NCBI RefSeq assembly: GCF_004342485.1
Contig: NZ_SMBU01000021.1
Span: forward strand, 1 to 64,000
Source: Roseateles saccharophilus
GTDB lineage: Bacteria; Pseudomonadota; Gammaproteobacteria; Burkholderiales; Burkholderiaceae_C
Direction of reading: 5' to 3'
Length of the DNA stretch: 64,000 nt
The translations under genes were made by a program, and so were the position numbers. Below are positions 1 through 6,461 of this stretch, in pieces (the stretch's first letter is position 1; every line of letters starts with the position of its first letter). A model generated the notes under the pieces. It had not been told where the DNA came from and ran no database searches. It saw nothing but the letters and a program-made list of their open reading frames with translations.

Positions 1-98
1 CTCACTGCCCTCGATCACACCCGGCCTGAGCGGGCACTTCGAGCAAAACCGCGTCCTCACCGCCGAATAAGCGCGTTTCCTGACCGCCGTTCACAGCG

Positions 99-437
99 GT
101 GCAGAAACGCCTGGAGAAGCTCCGCATCAGCGACGCCCATAACGTCGAGGGCCTCGCCCACGTCTGGTACGAGCGGGACATCGCACCGAAGTACAAGCGC
201 CCCGAGGCGGTCGAGCGGGCGATTCGACGCCACATCAAGCCGGTGATCGGCAAGTTGCCGATCGAGGTCGTCCGACCGGTGCACATCGACGAGGTGCTGA
301 CCCGGATCGTCGCGGCCGGCGCGCCCACCGTGGCCAACGACGTACGCCGATACCTGCTGCGGATGTTCCACTTCGCGGTCAAGCGCAAGTGGATCGACGC
401 CAATCCAGCGTACGGCTTCGACGTGGCTGGCCGGTAA
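99..437 (+). pseudogene. Tyrosine-recombinase (P4-type) integrase fragment
   Basis: This reading frame of about 112 residues matches the SAM-like core-binding domain of P4/DUF4102-type phage integrases, seen in the run WYERDIAPKYKRP and in a helical stretch ending NPAYGFDVA. The N-terminal DUF4102 part is missing upstream, and the whole C-terminal catalytic domain (Arg-His-Arg-Tyr) is absent. The match stops exactly where the tandem repeats at 428-592 begin, so the gene appears to have been cut by the element that carries those repeats. The GTG at 99 is only the first possible start and need not be used. It is a relic marking an integrated island, and cannot be an active recombinase. Family assignment is from recognition of the domain, not from a search. 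Confidence 0.7.
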
Positions 438-600
438 ACGCCGATCACGCAGTGGCCGGTATATGCCGATCCTGCACTGGCCGGTAAATGCCGATCACGT
501 GCTGGCCGGCAGATGCCGATCCTGGTCGCCGTTGTCTACCGGCTCAGCTGGCCGGTATATGCCGATCCTCGGGTGGCCGGTTTATGCCGATCGCTGACAC
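428..600. repeat. Six 19-bp direct repeats; probable IS21-like transposon end
   Basis: Copies of TGGCCGGTAWATGCCGATC start at 428, 453, 478, 503, 549 and 574. The first four are spaced exactly 25 bp apart, as are the last two; a 46-bp step separates copies four and five. Read on the minus strand from about 600, the block begins TGTCAGCGATCGGCAT, a 5'-TG end followed by repeated binding sites, which is how IS21-family ends are built. All copies point the same way, so this is one transposon end only; no istA or istB lies nearby. The block abuts the broken integrase. Assignment to IS21 is an inference from architecture. Confidence 0.55.
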
Positions 601-681
601 CTTTCGCCCTGAACGCCGACAACAGTCTTGGAACTTGCCGCGCGAACGCGCGGAGCGGTCTGCCTTGCGGAGAAGAAGGCC
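600..681. repeat. Diverged island repeat, copy A
   Basis: About 80 bp beginning CCTTTCGCCCTGAAC and ending GCGGAGAAGAAGGC. By eye it matches a second segment at 3237-3314 at roughly three positions in four, with two or three single-base gaps. Copy A lies directly next to the transposon end and upstream of the toxin-antitoxin pair. The two copies flank the stretch with the toxin-antitoxin and AbiEi-like genes. Function is unknown; it could be a remnant of a shared gene end or a mobile spacer. Confidence 0.5.
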
Positions 682-723
682 CGCGCACCCGGGCCTGCGC
701 AAGGTGCAGCGCTGCGTTGAAGA

Positions 724-760
724 TACTCTGAAGTGCCGGCGGCAAGATGACTTCAGAGTA
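724..760. promoter_or_regulatory. Perfect 11-bp inverted repeat upstream of the HTH/PIN pair
   Basis: TACTCTGAAGT (724-734) is followed after 15 bp by its exact complement ACTTCAGAGTA (750-760). It lies about 70 bp upstream of the antitoxin start at 829. Toxin-antitoxin operons are usually autorepressed through such palindromes, so an operator is the first guess; a terminator is less likely because no T-run follows. Confidence 0.45.
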
Positions 761-828
761 CATTTCGTAGCTTGCTCATCGTTTCGCAAGATTCGAGTAT
801 TTCGAGTGAAGTTGTTAAACTTGGGGCT

Positions 829-1281
829 ATGAAGACCACCCGCAAGTCCGTCGATGTTGCGCCGCGCCAGGCTGCCGTGGCGCTGTCGGTGAACATCGAT
901 ATCGATCCCTTGGTCGAGGTCGTGCGACGCCATGTCAAGCTGACGCCTCAAGCAACTCGGTTGATCAAGGGCGATTTCGCGCGGCTCTTTCAGCACCCGG
1001 CGATCAGCGGCAGCACCCGAATGGCCACGACCGCCAAGCCCGAATCAGCAACGGGCCCGGTGCTGAGCACCCAGGAAGCGGCTGACCTGGTCGGAGTCTC
1101 CCGCCCGTACATCGTGGCCCGCATCGAAGCCGGCGATATCCCTCTGCACCAGAAGGTGGGCAACCAGCGACGTGTCCTCAAGTCCGCTGTCCTGGCCTGG
1201 CGCCGCCAAGAGCAGACCCGGCGCCGCAAGGCCTTGGGCCAGTTGGGCGCCGACCTCGACAGCGAGATCTTCGCGGACTGA
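829..1281 (+). CDS. HTH (excisionase-type) antitoxin
   Basis: The protein has about 150 residues if it starts at ATG 829 (MKTTRKSVD), the start I prefer because the reading frame above it crosses the probable promoter. An earlier ATG at 772 is possible. The C-terminal half is a MerR/excisionase-like helix-turn-helix, LSTQEAADLVGVSRPYIVAR, followed by a wing-like stretch and a basic tail. The N-terminal half contains a helical segment with LVEVVRRHV. The gene ends five bases before the GTG of a PIN-domain gene, the standard layout of a type II toxin-antitoxin module in which the DNA-binding protein neutralises the nuclease and represses the operon. A perfect inverted repeat lies upstream. Role is inferred from domains and pairing. 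Confidence 0.75.
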   Translation: MKTTRKSVDVAPRQAAVALSVNIDIDPLVEVVRRHVKLTPQATRLIKGDFARLFQHPAISGSTRMATTAKPESATGPVLSTQEAADLVGVSRPYIVARIEAGDIPLHQKVGNQRRVLKSAVLAWRRQEQTRRRKALGQLGADLDSEIFAD

Positions 1282-1286
1282 TATCC

Positions 1287-1898
1287 GTGATCCCTGTCGT
1301 CACCGACGCCGATACCCTGTTTGGCGCGACCACCCGCGGCCTGTTGATCCATCTCGACTACCTGGGACTCATCCGCCTGCACTGGAGCCCGCTGATCCTC
1401 GACGAGCTGAGCCGTGCGCTCGTCGACACTGGCCGCAAGCCGGATGCCGAATCGGCGCGCCGCCACGAACAACTCATGCGGGCGGCATTGCCACAGGCGG
1501 AGATCCCGACGCAACAGGTTCAAGCACAGTTCGCCAGCGTTGCGCCGGCGATGCGGTCCACCAAGGACACCCACGTCGCCGCCTGCGCTCGGGCCATCTT
1601 GGCGTGTGACTACTATCCCAACACCCAAGTTGTTAGTCTCGTCACAAAGAACATCCGCGACTTTGGCGTCCGCAAACTCGCGGCCCTGGGCATCGAAGTG
1701 CTGCGTCCCGATGCCTTCTTGCTGGATCGATTCCAGCAAGATCCCGAAGCCGTCGCTTCGGCATTCGCCGCCTTGCGGTCCACGCTGCGCTCGGGACCCG
1801 CACCGGAGCGGTTGCTGGAACGCCTGGCAGCCGACGGCCAGGCCCTGACGGCGGCCGCCATGCTCGACGCCTGGCAACAAGGCGCAGCGAGCCTATGA
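1287..1898 (+). CDS. PIN-domain toxin
   Basis: A protein of 203 residues starting at GTG 1287, five bases after the antitoxin stop. The N-terminus VVTDADTLFGATTRG carries the first PIN-domain acidic residues. A glutamate follows in LDELSRAL, then an aspartate in TKDTHVAACA and another in VTKNIRDFG, matching the usual acidic metal-binding set of PIN ribonucleases. PIN toxins cleave RNA and are held inactive by the upstream partner. The C-terminal 60 residues are helical and extend beyond a minimal VapC (about 130 residues), so this belongs to the longer PIN families. Target RNA cannot be told from sequence. Confidence 0.75.
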   Translation: MIPVVTDADTLFGATTRGLLIHLDYLGLIRLHWSPLILDELSRALVDTGRKPDAESARRHEQLMRAALPQAEIPTQQVQAQFASVAPAMRSTKDTHVAACARAILACDYYPNTQVVSLVTKNIRDFGVRKLAALGIEVLRPDAFLLDRFQQDPEAVASAFAALRSTLRSGPAPERLLERLAADGQALTAAAMLDAWQQGAASL

Positions 1899-2304
1899 GC
1901 TAGAGTCGCAGCATGCACCCTCAACCGTCATGCCGCCGGATCGCAGCATGAATTACTTGTGGGGTTCGCTGTGGGGCTTCCGGTACCGAACGAGAAAGAA
2001 CTTCTTTCACGACAGTCACTTAGCATCGACATCGACGTTCAGGTGCAAAACATTGAATGAACGTCCCACGGCGTCTCACGCCGTCCCGTAGTTCGATGTT
2101 TGGCACAAACCTGCAACGGCAGTCAATATCACGGCGTCCCAGGTCGTCTCAATGAAGCGCACGCGTTCTGTGGGATGAACTGCCGGTAGCATGCCCAGGC
2201 GCAAGGCCCCTCACGCGGCTCTCGACAACCATGCCTAGTGGCGGTGCTCTGGTTCCGCTGATCGCGTTACGCTGGGCTGGTCGGCGGCTTTGATTGGGAG
2301 AACT

Positions 2305-2347
2305 GCAAGATTTGCTGCACAGCAAATCTTGCAAGCCCGTCGGGCTT
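2305..2347. repeat. Two back-to-back perfect hairpins
   Basis: The first is a 13-bp perfect inverted repeat, GCAAGATTTGCTG and CAGCAAATCTTGC, with a two-base loop (2305-2332). Directly after it comes AAGCCCG-T-CGGGCTT (2333-2347). There is no run of T on either side, so they do not look like simple terminators. Possible roles are a recombination or replication site, or a structured RNA; none can be chosen from sequence. Confidence 0.5.
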
Positions 2348-2403
2348 CCGCGCCCAAGAGCCTATTGACGTGGGCCTGCGCACCGAGCCGTGTGCTACGT
2401 ACG

Positions 2404-2429
2404 TTCGTCAAATATTCGTATATGACGAA
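2404..2429. promoter_or_regulatory. 26-bp near-palindrome, possible operator
   Basis: TTCGTCAAATA (2404-2414) and TATATGACGAA (2419-2429) are complementary except for one base and enclose TTCG. The local sequence is AT-rich compared with its surroundings. It lies about 210 bp upstream of the AbiEi-like gene, whose family binds inverted repeats to autorepress. The distance weakens that link. Confidence 0.35.
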
Positions 2430-2641
2430 ATAACGGAACATCCTGAAGGACTTCTGAAGCCGTTCTTATGACGCGTTGGAACGGTTTAGTCGATCTCGTA
2501 CGCCCGCCGCTGCGGCACCACGCCCGCCGATGGCCGGCTGAAGCAGTGCTTGGCTGGCAGCTCTGACTGAGCTCAACCCTGCAGGAACCGCTGGAGGCGC
2601 AGAATGTCAGAAACTGTGCGACGTTTCTCACCGGGGTTCCC

Positions 2642-3235
2642 ATGAGGCTGCCCGAATCGATCGTCCTCCATGCCAAGTCCCTGCCCGAGGGTGGCGTGCT
2701 CTCGCCGAAGGAGTTCCTGCACCTCGGGAGTCGGGCGGCCGTGGACCAGGCTTTCTCCCGCCTGACCAAGGAAGGGATGCTGCTGCGCATCGCGCGCGGG
2801 AGCTACGCGACGCCAGTGTCGAGCCGCTTCGGCACGCGGGCGCCAGCACCTGCAAAGGTGATCGAATCGCTGGTGGCCCGAAGCGGAGAAACCGTGGTCC
2901 CCCATGGTGCCGCAGCGGCCAACGCGCTGGGACTGACTCAACAGGTCCCGATCCGGGAGGCCTATGTGACGTCGGGACGGACTCGACGGCTGAAGCTCGG
3001 CCGGTTGGAAGTGACGATCAAGCACGCGCCACGCTGGATGCTTGCCCTGGGGACAGGTCCCGCAGGGGCTGCAGTCCGGGCCCTGGCTTGGATGGGAGAG
3101 CGCCACGTCCGCGAGTCGCTGGCGACGCTGCGCCGGACCCTTCCGGAGGCAGAGTGGCGGAAACTGACCGCCAATCGAGCGGCCCTCCCCTCGTGGATGG
3201 CCAAGGCCATCGGCGAAGTAGCAGTTCGCGACTGA
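2642..3235 (+). CDS. AbiEi-type (type IV) antitoxin / transcriptional regulator, orphan
   Basis: A protein of 197 residues. Residues about 18-58 form a winged helix (LSPKEFLHLGSRAAVDQAFS, then a stretch ending RIARGSYATP). The middle, with GETVVPHGAAAANALGL, is typical of the AbiEi/DUF6088 antitoxin family. In AbiE systems the antitoxin represses the operon and counters the nucleotidyltransferase toxin AbiEii, encoded immediately downstream. Here no such gene follows; instead a diverged repeat (3237-3314) begins right after the stop. The antitoxin is therefore either solitary, acting as a regulator, or the survivor of a broken module. ATG 2642 has GGGG seven bases upstream. Confidence 0.65.
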   Translation: MRLPESIVLHAKSLPEGGVLSPKEFLHLGSRAAVDQAFSRLTKEGMLLRIARGSYATPVSSRFGTRAPAPAKVIESLVARSGETVVPHGAAAANALGLTQQVPIREAYVTSGRTRRLKLGRLEVTIKHAPRWMLALGTGPAGAAVRALAWMGERHVRESLATLRRTLPEAEWRKLTANRAALPSWMAKAIGEVAVRD

Positions 3236-3236
3236 A

Positions 3237-3314
3237 CCTTCGCGCTGAGCACCGACGACAGTCTCGGACTTGCCCGCGAGCGCGCCGGGCGGCATCCCTG
3301 TGGAGAAGGAGGCC
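3237..3314. repeat. Diverged island repeat, copy B
   Basis: This is the partner of the segment at 600-681. It begins directly after the stop codon of the AbiEi-like gene and, read in that gene's frame, stays open past the stop for over 30 codons (FALSTDDSLGLARERAG). That might mean the antitoxin once extended further, or that both copies derive from a conserved gene end. Confidence 0.45.
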
Positions 3315-3335
3315 TGGGTACACCAGAAAAGAAAT

Positions 3336-3418
3336 GGGTGTAAACGGGTCAAATAATGCGCCAAGCCTCAGCTCAGGGCGACAAATTATTGGGTGTTAAT
3401 GGGCGTATTATTGGCGCC
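3336..3418 (+). promoter_or_regulatory. Two imperfect 27-bp direct repeats before the Fic gene
   Basis: A segment with GGGTGTAAACGGGTCAAA and AATGCGCC at its end (3336-3362) recurs as GGGTGTTAATGGGCG and TATTGGCGCC (3391-3418). The second copy ends in the perfect 12-bp palindrome ATTGGCGCCAAT (3410-3421). They lie just upstream of, and across, the possible start codons of the Fic gene. The Fic protein has its own winged helix, so autoregulation through these repeats is a reasonable guess. Confidence 0.4.
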
Positions 3419-3419
3419 A

Positions 3420-4505
3420 ATGATCCGATCCCAAGCCGTCCAGATCACCCCGGAGATCCTGAGCCTCATCGCGGGCATCGATGAGTTCAAGGGGGCCTGG
3501 CGCGCGCTCGGCACGCTGGCGCCGGATCGCCTGTCCGCACTGCGTCGAGTCGCCACCATCGAGAGCATCGGCTCGTCCACTCGGATCGAAGGCAGCAAGC
3601 TGTCGGACCGCGAAGTCGAGCGCTTGCTGTCCAACCTGCAGATCAAGTCGTTCACGACGCGTGACGAGCAAGAGGTCGCAGGCTATGCCGAGGTCATGGA
3701 ACTCGTGTCTTCGTCGTGGCAGGACATCGTCCTGACCGAGAACCACATCAAGCAGCTGCACCGCGACCTACTGACCTACAGCGAGAAGGACACGTGGCAC
3801 CGCGGCAACTACAAGACCTCCACGAACAGCGTGGTCGCCTTCGACGAGGACGGCAAACAACTCGGCGTGGTGTTCGAAACCGCGACGCCCTTCGACACGC
3901 CGCGCCTGATGACCGAACTCGTGACTTGGTTCAACGAGGAGCAGGCGGCTCGGGGCGCAGGGGCACAACTTCATCCGCTGTTGCTGATCGGCATTTGGAT
4001 CGTAGTCTTCCTGGAGATTCACCCCTTCCAGGACGGCAACGGCAGACTGAGCCGCGTGCTGACCACCTTGTTGCTGCTGCAGGCCGGCTATGCCTATGTG
4101 CCGTACAGCTCGCTCGAAAGCGTGGTCGAGCACAGCAAGGAGGCCTACTACTTCGCGTTGCGGCAAACGCAGGGAACGATCCGCACCGAAACGCCGAATT
4201 GGCAGCCCTGGTTGCTCTTCTTCCTGCGCGCGCTGGCTGAACAGGTGCGCCGTCTCAACCGCAAGGTCGAGCGCGAGAAGCTGGTGCTGGCAGCCCTGCC
4301 CGAGCTGTCGCTGCACATCGTCGAGTTCGCGCGCGAGCACGGGCGCATCACGATGGGCGATGCGATCCGGCTGACCGGCGGCAACCGCAACACGCTCAAG
4401 CAGCATTTCCGGGCGCTGGTCGAGCGTGGTCATCTGGGCCAGCATGGCGCCGGCCGGGGCGTTTGGTATGAACTCGCCTTGCCTCCAGGTACCGAAAAGG
4501 CATAG
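3420..4505 (+). CDS. Fic/Fido protein adenylyltransferase with C-terminal winged helix
   Basis: Fic enzymes transfer AMP (or another nucleotide moiety) to hydroxyl groups of target proteins. The catalytic motif HPFQDGNGRLSR is complete (encoded at about 4020-4055), with the catalytic histidine. The N-terminal inhibitory helix is present as SSTRIEGSK, the S-x3-E-G motif of class II Fic proteins, whose glutamate blocks ATP binding. The C-terminal 70 residues (ITMGDAIRLTGGNRNTLKQH) look like a winged helix. I choose ATG 3420 (MIRSQAVQITPE); GTG 3393 and ATG 3399 are alternative starts inside the repeat region. The length of 361 residues is usual for Fic_N-Fic-HTH proteins. Targets are unknown; such genes are common on islands. 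Confidence 0.85.
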   Translation: MIRSQAVQITPEILSLIAGIDEFKGAWRALGTLAPDRLSALRRVATIESIGSSTRIEGSKLSDREVERLLSNLQIKSFTTRDEQEVAGYAEVMELVSSSWQDIVLTENHIKQLHRDLLTYSEKDTWHRGNYKTSTNSVVAFDEDGKQLGVVFETATPFDTPRLMTELVTWFNEEQAARGAGAQLHPLLLIGIWIVVFLEIHPFQDGNGRLSRVLTTLLLLQAGYAYVPYSSLESVVEHSKEAYYFALRQTQGTIRTETPNWQPWLLFFLRALAEQVRRLNRKVEREKLVLAALPELSLHIVEFAREHGRITMGDAIRLTGGNRNTLKQHFRALVERGHLGQHGAGRGVWYELALPPGTEKA

Positions 4506-4510
4506 CCGTC

Positions 4511-4876
4511 GTGGCACAGAACCCGTTCGCCGGCCGCTGGCGCATCGTCTGGATGTCCGGCTGGGATCAAGACTACGTGGACATGGACGTGCCCGGCCAC
4601 ATCACCTTCGGCGCAGGCAGCTCCGGCAGCTTTCAGTTCGGACTGGTGCAGGCACAGACGGACTGCAAGCTCGACGCTCAGCAGAGCAAGCGCATCCAGT
4701 TCACCTGGCACGGCTTCGACGAAGGCGACGAAATGACCGGTCGGGGGCACGCGGAGATCGTGGGCGATGAACTGCAGAGTCATCTCTACATTCACCTCGG
4801 CGACGATTCCGCATTCTGTGCCGTCAGGCCGGCAACTGCCGCGCGCAAGCCGACGCGCCAGCGCAGGCCAGACTGA
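4511..4876 (+). CDS. Small hypothetical protein, predicted beta-rich
   Basis: A protein of 121 residues starting five bases after the Fic stop, so probably co-transcribed. It starts MAQNPFAGRWRIVWMSGWDQ and has alternating short hydrophobic strands (HITFGAGSSGSFQFGLV, and later a segment ending in IHLGDDSAFCAV) that suggest a small beta-barrel. Similar proteins of unknown function occur widely in proteobacteria; I cannot name a function. No signal peptide or membrane segment is visible, and the C-terminus is short and basic. A link with Fic is suggested only by spacing. Confidence 0.6.
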   Translation: MAQNPFAGRWRIVWMSGWDQDYVDMDVPGHITFGAGSSGSFQFGLVQAQTDCKLDAQQSKRIQFTWHGFDEGDEMTGRGHAEIVGDELQSHLYIHLGDDSAFCAVRPATAARKPTRQRRPD

Positions 4877-4912
4877 ACCTCGCTGATCCGGCCGCCATGA
4901 GCGAGTAGGGTT

Positions 4913-6181
4913 TCAGGGCTGCGCCGCGTACATGGACGAGTACTTGGCACCGAAGTACAGGATGAAGGCGTAGCAGGCCGCGGGCAGCAGGAAGGACGCC
5001 TGAACGCCCATCGAATCCGCCAGCGCGCCTTGCGCGAAAGGCACCAACGCCCCGCCGACGATGGCCATGCACAGGATGCCCGAGCCCTGCCCGGTGTACC
5101 GGCCCAGGCCGTGCAGCGCCATGCTGAAAATGGTCGGGAACATGATCGAGTTGCACAGGCCCACCGCCAGGATGGCCCACATCGCGACATGGCCCTGGCC
5201 GAACACCGCCGCCAGCACCAGCGCAATGGCCACCAGCGAGTTGAAGGCCAGTGTCTTGCCCGGGCTGACGACGCGCATCACGACGAAGCCGACGAAGCGG
5301 CCGACCATGGCGCCGCCCCAGTAGATGCTGACGTACCGGGCCGCGTCGGCATGCGACAGACCGGCAATGTGCGACTCGCCGAGGAAGTTGATCAGGAAGC
5401 TGCCGATGCTGACTTCCGCACCCACGTACAGGAAGATGCCGATGGCACCCAGCACCAGATGGCGGTGCGCCCAGGCCGAGCCATGGCCCTCCCCTGCCAG
5501 CGACACATCCTCGCTTTCGGCGATCTGCGGGAGTCTGGCGGCGAAGAACAGCACGGCCAGCAGCGCCAGCGCGCCGGCCAGCGCCAGGTAGGGGCCACGC
5601 ACGGTCGCAGCATCAGCCACGGCGCCGGCCGCCGCACCCACGCTGGACAAAATCAGCAGGCCGCCAATGGCCGGGCCGATCACGGTGCCCAGGGAGTTGA
5701 AGGCCTGGGTCAGCGTCAGGCGGCTGGAAGCCGTGCGCGGCAGGCCGAGCACCGTCACATAGGGGTTGGCCGCCACCTGCAGGATGGTGATGCCCGAGGC
5801 CAGCACGAAGAACGCGAACAGGAACAGGCCGTAGCCGCTGAACGAAGCGGGGTAGAACAGCGCGCATCCACCGCCCGCGATCAAGAGGCCGGCCACGGCC
5901 CCCTTCTGGAAGCCGATGCGGCGGATCAATGCACCCGCCGGCAGCGACACGATGAAGTAGGCCCCGAAGAAGCAGAACGGCACCAGCATCGCCTGCACAT
6001 AGGTCAGCGTGTAGATGGACTTCAGGTGGGGGATCAGGACGTCGTTCAGCGAGGTGATCAGGCCCCACATGAAGAACAGCAGGGTGACGATGACGAGCGC
6101 ACCGGTGTTGCTGCCGTTGCGCGTGCCGCCCGCCGCCGCCTGCTGCGCGGGGAGCGCCGTGTTGTGTGCCATGTTTGCCAT
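4913..6181 (-). CDS. FHS-family sugar:H+ symporter (major facilitator)
   Basis: The protein has 422 residues and about 12 hydrophobic segments, with the FHS-family signatures [19 protein letters not shown] in helix 1 and [14 protein letters not shown] in helix 4. This family (FucP, GluP) imports L-fucose, glucose, galactose or mannose with protons across the inner membrane. It lies downstream of a GH92 alpha-mannosidase on the same strand, so mannose freed by that enzyme is the likely substrate. Its start codon and ribosome site (GGAGACAAG before ATG) lie within a 150-bp tandem duplication, and a second copy of the start sits upstream at 6331. Substrate is inferred. Confidence 0.85.
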   Translation of the reverse strand: MANMAHNTALPAQQAAAGGTRNGSNTGALVIVTLLFFMWGLITSLNDVLIPHLKSIYTLTYVQAMLVPFCFFGAYFIVSLPAGALIRRIGFQKGAVAGLLIAGGGCALFYPASFSGYGLFLFAFFVLASGITILQVAANPYVTVLGLPRTASSRLTLTQAFNSLGTVIGPAIGGLLILSSVGAAAGAVADAATVRGPYLALAGALALLAVLFFAARLPQIAESEDVSLAGEGHGSAWAHRHLVLGAIGIFLYVGAEVSIGSFLINFLGESHIAGLSHADAARYVSIYWGGAMVGRFVGFVVMRVVSPGKTLAFNSLVAIALVLAAVFGQGHVAMWAILAVGLCNSIMFPTIFSMALHGLGRYTGQGSGILCMAIVGGALVPFAQGALADSMGVQASFLLPAACYAFILYFGAKYSSMYAAQP

Positions 6182-6461
6182 CTTGTCTCCTTGTGTCTAT
6201 GTTCGCTGGGCTTGCCGGGCGCCCGCTATGGGGCGATCCCGGCCGGCGCTTGGGGCAGATCACGGCCATGCGTGCCCCAACCCTTGGCGTCCGGCTGCGC
6301 CGTGAGCTTGATTGTGTGCCATGTTTGCCATCTTGTCTCCTTGTGTCTATGTTCGCTGGGCTTGCCGGGCGCCCGCTATGGGGCGATCCCGGCCGGCGCT
6401 TGGGGCAGATCACGGCCATGCGTGCCCCAACCCTTGGCGTCCGGCTGCGCCGTGAGCTTGA
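6162..6461. repeat. Exact 150-bp tandem duplication (6162-6311 and 6312-6461)
   Basis: Both copies read identically. Each unit contains, on the minus strand, the last 86 bases of the GH92 gene including its stop, the short intergenic region, and the ribosome site and first codons of the FHS transporter. Without the duplication the gap between the two genes would be 44 bp; it is now 194 bp. The perfect identity suggests a recent event or an assembly error. Confidence 0.9.
6260..6331 (-). other. 23-codon open frame created by the duplicated transporter start
   Basis: The upstream copy of the transporter start (ATG 6331, with the same ribosome site) reads MANMAHN, then crosses the duplication join into sequence copied from the GH92 end and stops at TGA 6260-6262. 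It would be a decoy translation start between the two genes. Whether it is translated is unknown. Confidence 0.35.

Larger units (their letters stand above)
1899..2641. other. 743-bp gene-poor stretch in the island
   Basis: I see no convincing coding region here. It contains the small hairpin ACGGCG-TCTCA-CGCCGT near 2070, a pair of strong hairpins at 2305-2347 and a near-palindrome at 2404-2429, listed separately. Local base composition is less GC-rich than the surrounding genes. The stretch may be the eroded remains of lost island genes. Confidence 0.6.

Noticed and set aside
428-592. Regularly spaced repeats resembling a CRISPR array
   Set aside because: The gaps between the 19-bp repeats are only six bases in most cases, far too short for spacers, and no cas gene is present. 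A transposon end explains it better.
2604-2645. A 13-codon frame (MSETVRRFSPGFP) overlapping the AbiEi-like start as ATGA
   Set aside because: The overlap looks like coupling, but there is no good ribosome site and the frame is so short that chance is likely.
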